Made by a program: the position numbers and the translations under genes. A stretch of 64,000 nucleotides of DNA. It comes from Geodermatophilus africanus. Lineage in GTDB: Bacteria > Actinomycetota > Actinomycetes > Mycobacteriales > Geodermatophilaceae. Within the stretch, counting starts at the first letter, position 1. Each line of letters starts with the position of its first letter. Positions 56,110 to 64,000 of the stretch are shown piece by piece. The notes under the pieces are model-generated. The model made no database searches. It saw only the letters and a list, made by a program, of their open reading frames with translations, and was not told the origin of the DNA. The stretch covers positions 1 to 64,000 of the forward strand of contig NZ_FNOT01000017.1 in assembly GCF_900107105.1 (NCBI RefSeq). The letters are read 5' to 3'.

Positions 56110-56616
56110 ATGAGCACTCCCGCCCCGCCCGTCCGCGACCCCGCCTGGTCGCTGTCCCGCTCGGCGATCGGGCTGTGGGTGACCGAGGGCGTGATCGGCA
56201 CGCTGGTCTACGGCGCGCTGGTGGCGGTCTTCGTCCTCTTCGTGCCGGACGGTGGCCCGGTGCCGGTGCTGCGCTGGCTGCTGCCGACGCTGCTGGCGGT
56301 GTACGCGGTCACGGCGATCGGCGTCCGACCGCGGGTCCGCTTCCGCGTGCACCGCTGGGAGGTCACCGGCGAGGCCGTCTACACCCTCACCGGCTGGCTG
56401 ACCCGCACCTGGACGCTGGTCCCCATCTCCCGCATCCAGACCGTCGACGTCACCCGCGGCGTGCTGCAGCAGCTGTTCGGCCTGGCCACGGTCGCCGTGC
56501 TGACGGCGTCCTCGCAGGGCACGGTCCGCGTGCTGCACCTGGAGGCCGACGTGGCCCAGCGGGTCGCCGACGACCTCGCCCGGCGCGCCGAGCTGGTCCG
56601 CGACGAGGCGACGTGA
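56110..56616 (+). CDS. Bacterial PH-domain membrane protein (first of pair)
   Basis: The 168-residue protein has two membrane helices (about residues 22-45 and 55-72) followed by a bPH2 domain (RWEVTGEAVYTLTGWLTRTW, VPISRIQTVDVTRGVLQQLF). It resembles YdbS of the YdbS/YdbT pairs, whose role is unclear, with reported links to drug tolerance in bacilli. Its stop overlaps the start of the next gene in a GTGA junction. Confidence 0.87.
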   Translation: MSTPAPPVRDPAWSLSRSAIGLWVTEGVIGTLVYGALVAVFVLFVPDGGPVPVLRWLLPTLLAVYAVTAIGVRPRVRFRVHRWEVTGEAVYTLTGWLTRTWTLVPISRIQTVDVTRGVLQQLFGLATVAVLTASSQGTVRVLHLEADVAQRVADDLARRAELVRDEAT

Positions 56617-58127
56617 GCGGCCCCGCCGTCCCCCCGGCACCACCGGACGGGGTTCCGCCGGTGGACGCCGGCATCGGCACCGGGACGCAGCCGCGGCGGA
56701 CGTCGCCCCGCGTGGTGCTGGTGCACACCGCCACCTTCCGGCAGGCCCGCCAGCTGGTGCCGGTGCTCATCCCGATCGCAGCACTGATCGGCCTCGACGA
56801 CGGGCTGCTCACCGTCGTCGTCATGGCGGTGGTGGTCACCGCGCTGTCCCTCGGCGCGGCGGTGCTGAGCTGGTGGCGGTTCGGCTACGCCGACGGGCCG
56901 ACGGCGGTGGTCGTGACCCGCGGGCTGCTGGCCCGGTCGGTGCGCACCGTGCCCAACGACCGCATCCGCGGCGTGGAGGTGGAGGCCCCGCCGCTGCACC
57001 GGCTGCTCGGCCTGGTGCGGGTCCGGATCGACGCCGCAGCCGGCTCCGTCGGGGCCAGCGGGGAGGAGCTCCTCGTCGATGGCGTCCCCCGCGCCGAGGG
57101 CGACCGGCTGCGCACCCGGCTGCTGGCCCGCCGTCCCACCGGTGCGCCGGCCGCGGAGGGTGCACCGCCCCCGGAGCCGCCGGTCGAGGAGGAGCTCTCC
57201 CGCTTCCAGCCCCGCTGGCTGCTCTACGCGCCGCTGGTCGGCAGCTACCTCGTGATCCCGCTCGCCGCCGTCGGCACGCTGTTCCGGCTGGTGCAGGAGC
57301 TGCCCGACGCCGTCGTCCCGGACCTCGTCGGGCCCGAGCCATCGCCGCACCTGCTCGTCGCCGGCCTGGTGACCGCGGTGCCGCTGCTGGCGCTCGCCGC
57401 GGTGGTCGGGGCAATCGTCGTCAACTGGGGCTACCGGCTGGTGCGGCGTGGCGGCTCGCTGGTCGCCGTCCGCGGGCTGCTCACCCGGCGGCACACCGAG
57501 CTGGAGGTCGACCGCATCCGGGGCGGCACGCTCAGCGAGGGGCTGGGCATGCGCTGGGTGCGCGCGGCACGGGTGAACGCCCTGGTCACCGGCCTGGGCC
57601 AGGCGAACCGACGCGGCCAGCTGCTGCCGCTCGGCCCACGCGCCGAGGCGCTGCGGCTGCTGGGCCGGCTGGTCGAGGACCCCGGCCCGCTGACCGGCCA
57701 CCCCCGCGCGGCGCTGCGCCGCCGGCTGGCGCGGGCCCTGGCCGCCGGCCTGCTGGTGACCGCGGCCGGGGCCTGGGCGGCCGCCGCCGGGTGGTGGTGG
57801 GTGCCGGTCGCCGGCGTCGTCCTCACCGTCCTGGGCGTGCCCATGGGCATCGGCCGGTTCCGGGCGCTCGGGCACGGCGCCGGTCCGCGGTCGTTCAGCG
57901 TGCGCAGCGGCTGGCTGGTGCGCGAGCAGGCCGTGCTGCAGCGCCGCGCCGTCGTGGGCTGGCAGGTGCGCCAGAGCGTGCTGCAGCGGCGGGCCGGCCT
58001 GGCCACCGTGGTCGCCTGCGTGGGCGCCGGCAGCGGGGGCTACGCCGCGGTCGACATGGCCGCCGCGGAAGTGCCCGGCTTCACCGCGGCGGCGTCCGGC
58101 CCGTGGGCGGGGACGCTGGCCCCGTAG
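56613..58127 (+). CDS. Bacterial PH-domain membrane protein, YdbT-like (second of pair)
   Basis: The 504-residue protein has a Pro-rich N-terminus, membrane helix pairs (about 50-80, 205-265, 355-395) and repeated bPH2 domains: VVTRGLLARSVRTVPNDRIRG, RGLLTRRHTELEVDRIRGG and RSGWLVREQAVLQRRAVVGW. It should form a complex with the YdbS-like protein encoded just upstream, with which it overlaps by four bases. Confidence 0.87.
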   Translation: MSGPAVPPAPPDGVPPVDAGIGTGTQPRRTSPRVVLVHTATFRQARQLVPVLIPIAALIGLDDGLLTVVVMAVVVTALSLGAAVLSWWRFGYADGPTAVVVTRGLLARSVRTVPNDRIRGVEVEAPPLHRLLGLVRVRIDAAAGSVGASGEELLVDGVPRAEGDRLRTRLLARRPTGAPAAEGAPPPEPPVEEELSRFQPRWLLYAPLVGSYLVIPLAAVGTLFRLVQELPDAVVPDLVGPEPSPHLLVAGLVTAVPLLALAAVVGAIVVNWGYRLVRRGGSLVAVRGLLTRRHTELEVDRIRGGTLSEGLGMRWVRAARVNALVTGLGQANRRGQLLPLGPRAEALRLLGRLVEDPGPLTGHPRAALRRRLARALAAGLLVTAAGAWAAAAGWWWVPVAGVVLTVLGVPMGIGRFRALGHGAGPRSFSVRSGWLVREQAVLQRRAVVGWQVRQSVLQRRAGLATVVACVGAGSGGYAAVDMAAAEVPGFTAAASGPWAGTLAP

Positions 58128-58221
58128 GCGGTCGGCACGAGCCGATCCGGTACCGCGCGTGTCGATCACCGTTGCGGGTAGCTGCTGGGCGATGCACTCC
58201 GAGCCGACACCGGTGCGGAAC

Positions 58222-58911
58222 TCAGCCGCGCCTGTCGCTCCCGCCCAGGTGCACGCGCCCGGCCAGCGCCGCGGCCTCGACCCGGGTAGCCACGCCCAGC
58301 GTCCGCAGCAGCGCCGCCACGAGCCGCTTCGCCGTCCGCTCGGAGACGTGCAGCGTCGTGGCGATCTCCACCGTGCTCGCACCGTCGGCCACCAGCCGCC
58401 ACAGCCGGCGCTCGTCGGCGGTCAGCCGCTGGGCGAGGCCCTGCTCGCCGGCGGGCGCGGCCTCCTCCAGCAGCCGGCGCAGCAGCTCCTCGGGGATCAC
58501 CGACCAGCCGTCGAGCACGGCCAGCAGCGGGCGCACCAGCGCCTCCGGGTCGGCCGTCTTGGGCAGGTAGCCCGCCGCCCCGGCCCGCAGCGCCTCGAGG
58601 ACGGCGTCCTCCTCGGCCTGCCCGGACAGCGCCACGACCCGCACCGTCGGGTCCGCGCGGCGGATCGCCGCGATCGCCCGCGTGCCCCCCGGCGGCGGCA
58701 TGTGCAGGTCCACCACGGCGACGTCGGCGTGGTGCCGGCGCACCATCGCCGCGGCCGCGGAGGCGTCGTCGGTCGTCGCCACGACGCGGACCCGCCCCCC
58801 GCTCACCCCCGGCAGCAGCAGGGCCAGGCCCCGGCTGAACAACGGGTGGTCGTCGACGAGCACGACGTCGACCTGCGGACGGCGCTGAGCACCGGCGTCG
58901 CTCGGCTCCAT
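58222..58911 (-). CDS. NarL/LuxR-type response regulator
   Basis: The 229-residue protein has a receiver domain (acidic pair in LVDDHPLFSRG; phosphoacceptor Asp68 in VVDLHMPPPGG; Lys118 in LPKTA) and a C-terminal LuxR helix-turn-helix (LTADERRLWRLVADGASTVE, VSERTAKRLVAALLRTLGV). All key receiver residues are present. The ATG at 58911 follows GGGGAGAG. It is divergent from a histidine kinase across 59 bp, and the two probably work together. Confidence 0.9.
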   Translation of the reverse strand: MEPSDAGAQRRPQVDVVLVDDHPLFSRGLALLLPGVSGGRVRVVATTDDASAAAAMVRRHHADVAVVDLHMPPPGGTRAIAAIRRADPTVRVVALSGQAEEDAVLEALRAGAAGYLPKTADPEALVRPLLAVLDGWSVIPEELLRRLLEEAAPAGEQGLAQRLTADERRLWRLVADGASTVEIATTLHVSERTAKRLVAALLRTLGVATRVEAAALAGRVHLGGSDRRG

Positions 58912-58970
58912 CTCTCCCCACACGGACAGCTGCGCCGGCGCTGCTGACCGCACGCACTCCGGAGGTGCCC

Positions 58971-59705
58971 ATGACCCTGGCCGCCAACCCCCCGACGTCC
59001 CCCGAGTCCCGCCGGGTGCTGCCCGCGCTGCGCCGCCTGCTGCGGCACCGCGCGCCGCCGCGGCCGGACGAGGCAGAGGGTCCGGAGCCCAGCGAGGCGC
59101 TGGTGCGGGCGCTGTGCCACGACATGCGCTCGCCGCTGGCCTCGCTGGAGGCGCTGCTGGGGGCGCTGGGGCGGCCGGCCGGACCCGCGGCCGACCCCGC
59201 GGAGGTGCTGGGGTTGGCCCGCGCGCAGACCGCTCACCTGGCCTCCATGCTGCGGACAGCGGCGGCCACGGGCGGGGCGGCGCCGCTGGGGCGGGGGACA
59301 CGCCGGCTGGGGGAGGTCGTCCGCGCGTCGGTGGCCGCCTCCGGGCTGCCCGCCACCCAGCTGACCGTGCGGCTCGGCCCGGGCGCCGAGGACGTCGCCG
59401 TCGCCGACGCCCGCGTCCAGCGGATCCTGACCAACCTGCTGGAGAACGCGCACCGGCACGGGGACGGCGCGACGGTGCGGCTGGCCGTCCGGTGCCGCCC
59501 CCGCTGGGTCGACCTGGCGCTGACGCAGGCCGTGGTTCGCCCGGAGCGGCTGCTCGGGCACCTGCGCACCGACTCCCCACCGCCGGACCTCACCGGCCTG
59601 GGGCTGTGGTCGGTGCGGCGGCAGACCGGGGAGCTCGGCGGCCGGATCGTGTCGGCCGAGGACGGCGAGCACCTGACGCTGACCGTGCAGCTCCCGGACC
59701 GATGA
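58971..59705 (+). CDS. Soluble histidine kinase-like protein with degenerate ATP lid
   Basis: The 244-residue protein lacks membrane segments. A HisKA-type helix carries His50 in CHDMRSPLASLEALL, and the ATPase domain has the N box NLLENAHRHG and a final GLGLWSVRRQTGELGG. The G1 box (D-x-G-x-G) expected between them is missing: the segment reads WVDLALTQAVVRPERLLG. ATP binding may therefore be weakened or lost. The start ATG at 58971 has GGAGG five bases upstream. It is divergent from the response regulator. Confidence 0.82.
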   Translation: MTLAANPPTSPESRRVLPALRRLLRHRAPPRPDEAEGPEPSEALVRALCHDMRSPLASLEALLGALGRPAGPAADPAEVLGLARAQTAHLASMLRTAAATGGAAPLGRGTRRLGEVVRASVAASGLPATQLTVRLGPGAEDVAVADARVQRILTNLLENAHRHGDGATVRLAVRCRPRWVDLALTQAVVRPERLLGHLRTDSPPPDLTGLGLWSVRRQTGELGGRIVSAEDGEHLTLTVQLPDR

Positions 59706-59960
59706 CACCGTCGGCCTACCGGCCGACACCGCGGCCACGTGCCGTCCCCCGGCTGCGCTGAGCTCACCCGGGCCTCGCCGGGGAGGCCTCCGGCCCCCAC
59801 TCCTCGACCCGACACCACGGCCAGGAGCCGTCCCCCACCCGTTGAGCCCTGCCCGACGCTCGATCGCGGGAGCCTCGGGCCCCACTCCTCGCGCCGCCCG
59901 CGGGGCGTCTCCCGTGAGCTCCGCGGCCACGTGCCGTCCACCTGCCGCGCCTCGACGCCG
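59706..59960. repeat. Cluster of family-D intergenic repeats
   Basis: At least three related units follow the kinase gene: CCGACACCGCGGCCACGTGC at about 59720, CCGACACCACGGCCAGGAGC at about 59810 and CCGCGGCCACGTGCCGTCCA at about 59920, each followed by a CCCGGGC...CCTCCGGCCCCCAC-like tail in the first two. The element at 3083 is a fourth relative. I see no gene in the 373-bp gap to the manganese catalase. Confidence 0.6.
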
Positions 59961-60078
59961 CAGGGGCCCAGGTTGGCACCGCCGGGCCAGGGCTCGGCAC
60001 GGGCGGGCCATGCGACGCGGGCAGATCCCTGGTGTCACCGCACCGGCGGTGGTCGCGACGACGCCAGGGAGAAGCACG

Positions 60079-60939
60079 ATGTTCACGCACACCCACGCCC
60101 TGCAGTACGAGGCCAAGCCCGACGGTCCCGACCCGGACTTCGCCCGCAAGATGCAGGAGATCCTCGGCGGTCAGTGGGGCGAGATGACCGTCGCCACGCA
60201 GTACCTGCTGCAGGGCTGGAACTGCCGGCTGCCCGGCAAGTACAAGGACATGCTCCTGGCCATCGGCACGGAGGAGCTGGCCCACGTCGAGATGATCGTG
60301 ACGATGATCGACCGGCTGCTCGACCACGCGCCGCTCAAGCCGGACGCGGCCGACCGCACCAAGGAGGCTGCCGCCGGCTACGGGCAGCACAACCCCCAGC
60401 ACCTGATCGCCAACGGCCAGGGCGCGTCCTACATCGACGCCATGGGCAACCCGTGGACCGGTGCGTACGTGACCGCCAGCGGCAACCTCATGGCCGACTT
60501 CATGTACAACGCCACCGCCGAGATGCAGGGCCGACTGCAGGTCTCCCGGCTCTACAACATGACCGACGACCCCGGGGTCAAGGACATGCTGCGCTTCCTC
60601 ATCACCCGCGATCACATGCACCAGCAGCAGTGGCTGGCCGCGACCGAGGAGCTCAAGTCCGACGGGATCGAGGGCATCCCGGTGCCCGAGGCGTTCCCGC
60701 TGGAGGAGGAGGTCGGCGACCTGGGCTACACGTTCATCGACGCCTCCGACGGCCCCGAGGCCTCGGCCGGCCGGTGGGCGTCGGGTCCGTCCGTGGACGG
60801 CCGCTCGGAGTTCCGTGCCCGCCCGATCGAGGCGACGGCGGACGCCCCGATCCTCCCGCCCGGCGACCCGCGGCTGTTCTCCACGCCGCAGATGCCGGGG
60901 CAGTCGCTGCTGCAGAAGGCCAAGGACATGCTCAAGTAG
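60079..60939 (+). CDS. Manganese catalase
   Basis: The 286-residue protein has the ferritin-like four-helix core of dimanganese catalases, which break down hydrogen peroxide without heme. It starts MFTHTHALQYEAKPDGPDPD and shows metal-ligand regions GGQWGEMTVATQYLLQGWNC, TEELAHVEMIVTMID, and the second-half NATAEMQGRLQ and RDHMHQQQW. The family's C-terminal LPPGDPRLFSTP is present. ATG at 60079 follows AGGGAGAAG. Manganese supply links it loosely to the Mn exporter and riboswitch at 30 kb. Confidence 0.93.
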   Translation: MFTHTHALQYEAKPDGPDPDFARKMQEILGGQWGEMTVATQYLLQGWNCRLPGKYKDMLLAIGTEELAHVEMIVTMIDRLLDHAPLKPDAADRTKEAAAGYGQHNPQHLIANGQGASYIDAMGNPWTGAYVTASGNLMADFMYNATAEMQGRLQVSRLYNMTDDPGVKDMLRFLITRDHMHQQQWLAATEELKSDGIEGIPVPEAFPLEEEVGDLGYTFIDASDGPEASAGRWASGPSVDGRSEFRARPIEATADAPILPPGDPRLFSTPQMPGQSLLQKAKDMLK

Positions 60940-61035
60940 CCGACCCGTCCCACCCGCGCCGTCGCCGCGCCGGTGGCCGGGTCACCGCAGACCCCGGCCA
61001 CCGGCCGGCGGGCCGCCCCGCCGGAGGAGAGCACC

Positions 61036-61260
61036 GTGCACCTGTCACTCCCCGCCGTCCTGTTGACGGTGGTCTACGCCGCGGCCCTCGCCGTCGCGGT
61101 GACCGCGCCCGGCCAGCACCTGGTCGCCGGGCTGGTCGTCCTCACCGGCCTGGTCACCCGCTGGGCCGTCCGCCACCGCCGCGCCCACGCCGCCGCCCCG
61201 ATCGCGGCCGCGGGCGCCGTGCTGGCACCCGAGTCCGCGCCCGCCCGGGCCGTCGCCTGA
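61036..61260 (+). CDS. Small membrane protein downstream of manganese catalase
   Basis: The 74-residue protein begins with two hydrophobic segments (LPAVLLTVVYAAALAVAVTA; LVAGLVVLTGLVTRWAV), then a basic RHRRAH turn and an Ala/Pro tail. No family is recognised. GTG at 61036 is well supported by GGAGGAGA five bases upstream. Co-transcription with the catalase (96 bp gap) is possible but unproven. Confidence 0.6.
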   Translation: MHLSLPAVLLTVVYAAALAVAVTAPGQHLVAGLVVLTGLVTRWAVRHRRAHAAAPIAAAGAVLAPESAPARAVA

Positions 61261-61277
61261 CCCGGCGCCCAGTCCCC

Positions 61278-61363
61278 GATGACCAGCTCAGCTCACCGTT
61301 GCGGGTCCTGACTCACTCCCGGTGGTGAGTCAGGACCGGCGACGATCAGCTCAGCTGATCGTC
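61278..61363. repeat. Family-C repeat with strong hairpin
   Basis: GGTCCTGACTCAC (61304-61316) and GTGAGTCAGGACC (61325-61337) form a 13-bp stem, followed by the palindrome GATCAGCTCAGCTGATC (61344-61360). Both parts and their spacing match the copy at 36421-36515. It may serve as a terminator between the convergent genes. Confidence 0.8.
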
Positions 61364-61426
61364 GAGGGAGCCCCCGGACACGCGCGAGGCGCGCGCCCCC
61401 GGCGAACGGGGACGCGCGCCTGGCGA

Positions 61427-61547
61427 GGTGCTGGAACCGGCCCCCGTGCAGGGCCCCGCCGGCCCCGTCCCGGGTCCCGCCCCGAGCTTGCGAGGGGTGG
61501 GGGGGACGGGGTCCTTCAACGAGCGGTGGGGAGCACGGGGGTCCTTC
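61427..61547. repeat. Family-A intergenic repeat
   Basis: GAGGTGCTGGAACCGGCCCC, GTGCAGGGCCCCGCCGGCCC, CCCGAGCTTGCGAGGGGTGG and GGACGGGGTCCTTCAACGAG follow in order, ending in GGGGGTCCTTCCTC beside the acetate permease stop. The first part matches the 46-bp tandem unit at the left edge of the window, linking that array to family A. Confidence 0.7.
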
Positions 61548-61548
61548 C

Positions 61549-63207
61549 TCAGTGGGCGACGGCCTTCTCCGCACCGATCCCGGTGAGCGCCCGCACCTCG
61601 AGCTCGGCGTTCTTGAGCTCGTCGGGCTGTTCCTTGGACAGCTTCGTGCCGAGCCAGCCGAGGAAGAACGACAGCGGGATCGACACGAGGCCGGGGTTGT
61701 TCAGCGGGAACCAGGAGAAGTCGACGTCCTGGATCAGCGACGGGCTCTTGCCGGTCGCCGGGTTGACCGGCGCACCGGACACCACTGGCGAGAACAGGAT
61801 GAGCGTCACGCAGGTGATCAGCCCGCCGTAGATCGACCAGAGCGCGCCCTGCGTGGTGAACCGCTGCCAGAACAGGGTGTAGATGATCGTCGGCAGGTTC
61901 GCCGAGGCGGCGATGGCGAACGCCAGGGCCACCAGGAAGGCGATGTTCAGCCCGGCCTGCAGCGCCAGGATGCCCAGCCCGATGGAGATGGCGCCGATCA
62001 CGATCGCGGCGATCCGGGCCACCTTGACCTCGGCGTTCGGGTTCACCTGACCCTTCTTGATGACCGAGGCGTAGATGTCGTGCGCGAAGGACGCCGACGC
62101 GGTGATCGTCAGGCCGGCGACCACCGCGAGGATCGTCGCGAACGCGACACCGGCGATGACGCCGAGCAGGATCGTGCCGCCGAGCTCGAAGGCCAGCAGC
62201 GGCGCCGCCGCATTCACCGCACCGGGCGCCGCCAGGATGGTGTCCGCGCCGACCAGCGCGCCCGCGCCGTAGCCGATCACCAGGCTGAACAGGTAGAAGA
62301 CGCCGATCAGCCAGATGGCCCAGACCACCGAGCGGCGGGCGTCCTTGGCGGTGGGGACGGTGTAGAAGCGCATCAGCACGTGCGGCAGGCCGGCCGTCCC
62401 GAACACCAGCGCGAGCGCCAGCGAGATGAAGTCCAGCTTCGAGATGCTGGTCGCGCCGTACTGGCCCCCGGGGGACAGGACGTCGCGCGGCGTGGCCTGG
62501 GTCGCCGAGGTGTCGACCGCGCCGCCGAGCAGCGCGGAGAAGTTGAAGCCGTACTTGCCCAGCACCCAGACCGTCATCACAGCGGCGCCGGCGATCAGCA
62601 GCGTCGCCTTGATGATCTGCACGTAGGTCGTGCCGCGCATGCCGCCGACGAGCACGTAGACCATCATCAGCGCCCCGACGAGGACCACGACGACCGCCTG
62701 CGCCAGCTCCCCGGTCACGCCGAGCAGCAGGGTGACCAGCGCGCCGGCGCCGGCCATCTGGGCGAGCAGGTAGAAGAGGCTGACCACGAGGGTCGAGGTC
62801 GCCGCCGCGGTTCGGACGGGCCGCTGGCGCATCCGGAAGGCCAGCACGTCGGCCATCGTGTACCGGGCCGTGTTGCGCATGAGCTCGGCGACGAGCAGGA
62901 GGGCGACCAGCCAGGCGACGAGGAACCCGATGGAGTACAGGAAGCCGTCGTAGCCGTAGATGGCGATGGCGCCGGCGATGCCGAGGAACGAGGCGGCCGA
63001 CAGGTAGTCACCCGCGATGGCCAGGCCGTTCTGGGTGCCGCTGATGTTGCGGCCGGCGGCGTAGTAGTCGGCCGCGCTCTTGTTGTTGCGGCTGGCCCTG
63101 AAGGTGATGGCCAGCGTGATCAGGACGAAGATCCCGAAGATGGAGATGTTGACCGCCGGGTTCCCGACGGTGGTCGTCGCCGGAGCGGCGGGGGCAGCGT
63201 AGAGCAT
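61549..63207 (-). CDS. actP: Cation/acetate symporter (ActP-like, SSS family)
   Basis: The 552-residue protein has about 13 membrane helices of the sodium:solute symporter family. ISGTQNGLAIAGDYLSAASF and LAFRMRQRPVRTAAA near the N-terminus, GTAGLPHVLMRFYTVP in the middle, and SASFAHDIYASVIKKGQVN are typical of ActP acetate/pyruvate permeases. ATG at 63207 overlaps the upstream stop in TGATG; a GTG one codon earlier is also possible. It works with the DUF485 protein encoded just upstream. Confidence 0.92.
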   Translation of the reverse strand: MLYAAPAAPATTTVGNPAVNISIFGIFVLITLAITFRASRNNKSAADYYAAGRNISGTQNGLAIAGDYLSAASFLGIAGAIAIYGYDGFLYSIGFLVAWLVALLLVAELMRNTARYTMADVLAFRMRQRPVRTAAATSTLVVSLFYLLAQMAGAGALVTLLLGVTGELAQAVVVVLVGALMMVYVLVGGMRGTTYVQIIKATLLIAGAAVMTVWVLGKYGFNFSALLGGAVDTSATQATPRDVLSPGGQYGATSISKLDFISLALALVFGTAGLPHVLMRFYTVPTAKDARRSVVWAIWLIGVFYLFSLVIGYGAGALVGADTILAAPGAVNAAAPLLAFELGGTILLGVIAGVAFATILAVVAGLTITASASFAHDIYASVIKKGQVNPNAEVKVARIAAIVIGAISIGLGILALQAGLNIAFLVALAFAIAASANLPTIIYTLFWQRFTTQGALWSIYGGLITCVTLILFSPVVSGAPVNPATGKSPSLIQDVDFSWFPLNNPGLVSIPLSFFLGWLGTKLSKEQPDELKNAELEVRALTGIGAEKAVAH

Positions 63208-63608
63208 CACTGCCGTCCTCCGCGGGTCTCGTCGGCGCCTCGGGTGACACCAACACCACCGGGGCGCGCGTACTCGTGGTGCTCCAGCCGCTCGCGCATC
63301 TCGTCGGAGATCGGGTCGGTGCGCTTGTTGGCGTGCGCCACGTAGACGTGCGTGATGACGAACGTCGACACGAACTGGCCCAGGCCGAGCAGGATGCCGA
63401 GGTTGATGTTGCCGAACACCGGCGTGGCCATGAGGTCCGGCGCGTAGGTCGAGAGCAGGACGTAGAGCAGGTACCAGGTCAGGAAGGCCACGGTCATCGG
63501 GAAGGCGAAGCGGCGGAAGCGCCGCTTCAGCTCGACGAACTCCGGGGAGGCCTGGGCCTCGCGGTACTCCTCCGGCGTCAGGAGCCTGCGTTCAGCGGGT
63601 GGTGTCAC
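63207..63608 (-). CDS. DUF485 membrane protein, partner of acetate permease
   Basis: The 133-residue protein has the DUF485 core: FVELKRRFRRFAFPMTVAFL, YLLYVLLSTYAPDLM, and VFGNINLGILLGLGQFVSTF ending in ITHVYVAHAN, giving two membrane helices. DUF485 genes regularly precede actP, and the products may assist acetate uptake. GTG at 63608 is preferred over 63635 because AGGGAGAGG lies just upstream. Confidence 0.88.
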   Translation of the reverse strand: MTPPAERRLLTPEEYREAQASPEFVELKRRFRRFAFPMTVAFLTWYLLYVLLSTYAPDLMATPVFGNINLGILLGLGQFVSTFVITHVYVAHANKRTDPISDEMRERLEHHEYARPGGVGVTRGADETRGGRQ

Positions 63609-63777
63609 GGTGCCTCTCCCTGTCGTCCTGGTCACCTGTTGCCGGTGACCGCGGTCACTCTAGAGACAAGTCTGTCCGTAATGCGCCGCCGGTGGCCTTT
63701 TTGTTGTGCGCAACCCGTGTCGCCTGACCGTTGAGCGGGTGTAACCGGGCGGGAACCCGGCGGCGCTGCAATGGGTC

Positions 63778-64000
63778 ATGACCACATCCGCGGGGACGAC
63801 GACGGGCTGGTACCCGGTGGCACGCGCCGCCGAGGTCGGGACCAAGCCGCTGCCGGTGGGGGCCGGCGGGCGGGCCTACGTGCTGGTGCGGCTGCGCCCG
63901 GGTGCCGAGGTGAGCGCCTTCCCGGCCCGGTGCCCGCACCGGCTGGTGCCGCTGAGCGCCGCCACCGTCGTCGACGGGCGGCTGACCTGCCCGAACCACG
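63778..64000 (+). CDS. Rieske [2Fe-2S] domain protein, cut by the window edge
   Basis: Only the first 74 residues are present. GWYPVARAAEVGTKPLPVGA is the usual start of Rieske oxygenase or ferredoxin-like proteins, and CPHRLVPLSAATVVDGRLTC is the beginning of the C-x-H...C-x-x-H cluster motif, with the last bases encoding CPNH. Many such proteins are terminal oxygenases of the vanillate-demethylase type, but the length is unknown here. ATG at 63778 is used; no clear ribosome site is seen. Confidence 0.8.
   Translation, partial: MTTSAGTTTGWYPVARAAEVGTKPLPVGAGGRAYVLVRLRPGAEVSAFPARCPHRLVPLSAATVVDGRLTCPNH

Noticed and set aside
63655-64000. Minus-strand frame at the right edge as a gene
   Set aside because: The plus strand shows the Rieske C-x-H motif; the minus reading has no recognisable motif.

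Overview
The window is very GC-rich DNA with many GTG starts and short or overlapping gene junctions. It reads as an actinobacterial chromosome, most likely from the Geodermatophilaceae (Blastococcus, Modestobacter or Geodermatophilus). Supporting markers are a bacterial proteasome activator ending in GQYL, a GuaB1-type enzyme, serS beside Cof-type HAD hydrolases, a stand-alone cpn10-like protein, and several families of GC-rich intergenic repeats. The family assignment is inference from gene content and style; no rRNA gene is present. I found no tRNA, rRNA, CRISPR array, transposase or phage gene.

Layout. 0-3.7 kb: quinone oxidoreductase, a class-V aminotransferase homologue that lacks the PLP lysine, the proteasome activator and a small DUF4190 membrane protein. 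3.7-10.5 kb: a B12-dependent diol/glycerol dehydratase operon on the minus strand in the order E-C-D-G-H, with a divergent GAF/winged-helix regulator. 10.6-20.8 kb: two HAD hydrolases, serS, a rearranged spot with a truncated glycosyltransferase running in frame into guaB1, a metallopeptidase, a GroES-like protein, a MarR/MMPL divergent pair and pheA. 20.9-25.4 kb: two tandem helical-repeat GGDEF proteins, the second fused in frame to a LarB module. 25.4-40.4 kb: single genes and small pairs (VOC, AraC, MocR-YczE, MFS, a Mn-riboswitch-like leader before a TMEM165/GDT1 exporter, an ABC drug-type exporter, haloalkane dehalogenase, DinB/MerR, SDR, arginine deiminase, SMR-TetR).

40.4-49.9 kb is a coherent L-arabinose module on the minus strand. 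A periplasmic-binding-protein sugar ABC transporter (chvE-mmsA-mmsB type) is followed by a LacI regulator and then kinase-epimerase-isomerase (araB-araD-araA). Two near-identical LacI-type palindromes, one before the binding protein and one before the kinase, suggest that one regulator controls both halves.

50-64 kb: a SEC-C protein, a P450, an acyl-CoA ligase, a secreted GH6 glucanase, a rhodanese, two bacterial-PH membrane proteins, a divergent response regulator/histidine kinase pair whose kinase lacks the usual G1 box, a manganese catalase with a small membrane protein, and a DUF485-ActP acetate uptake pair. A Rieske protein is cut by the window edge.

Intergenic DNA is unusual. At least four repeat families (called A-D here) sit just after stop codons or between convergent genes, many with strong dyad symmetry. 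The most interesting protein-level points are the Lys-to-Met change in the class-V aminotransferase homologue, the GGDEF-LarB fusion, the glycosyltransferase-guaB1 read-through frame and the degenerate histidine kinase.
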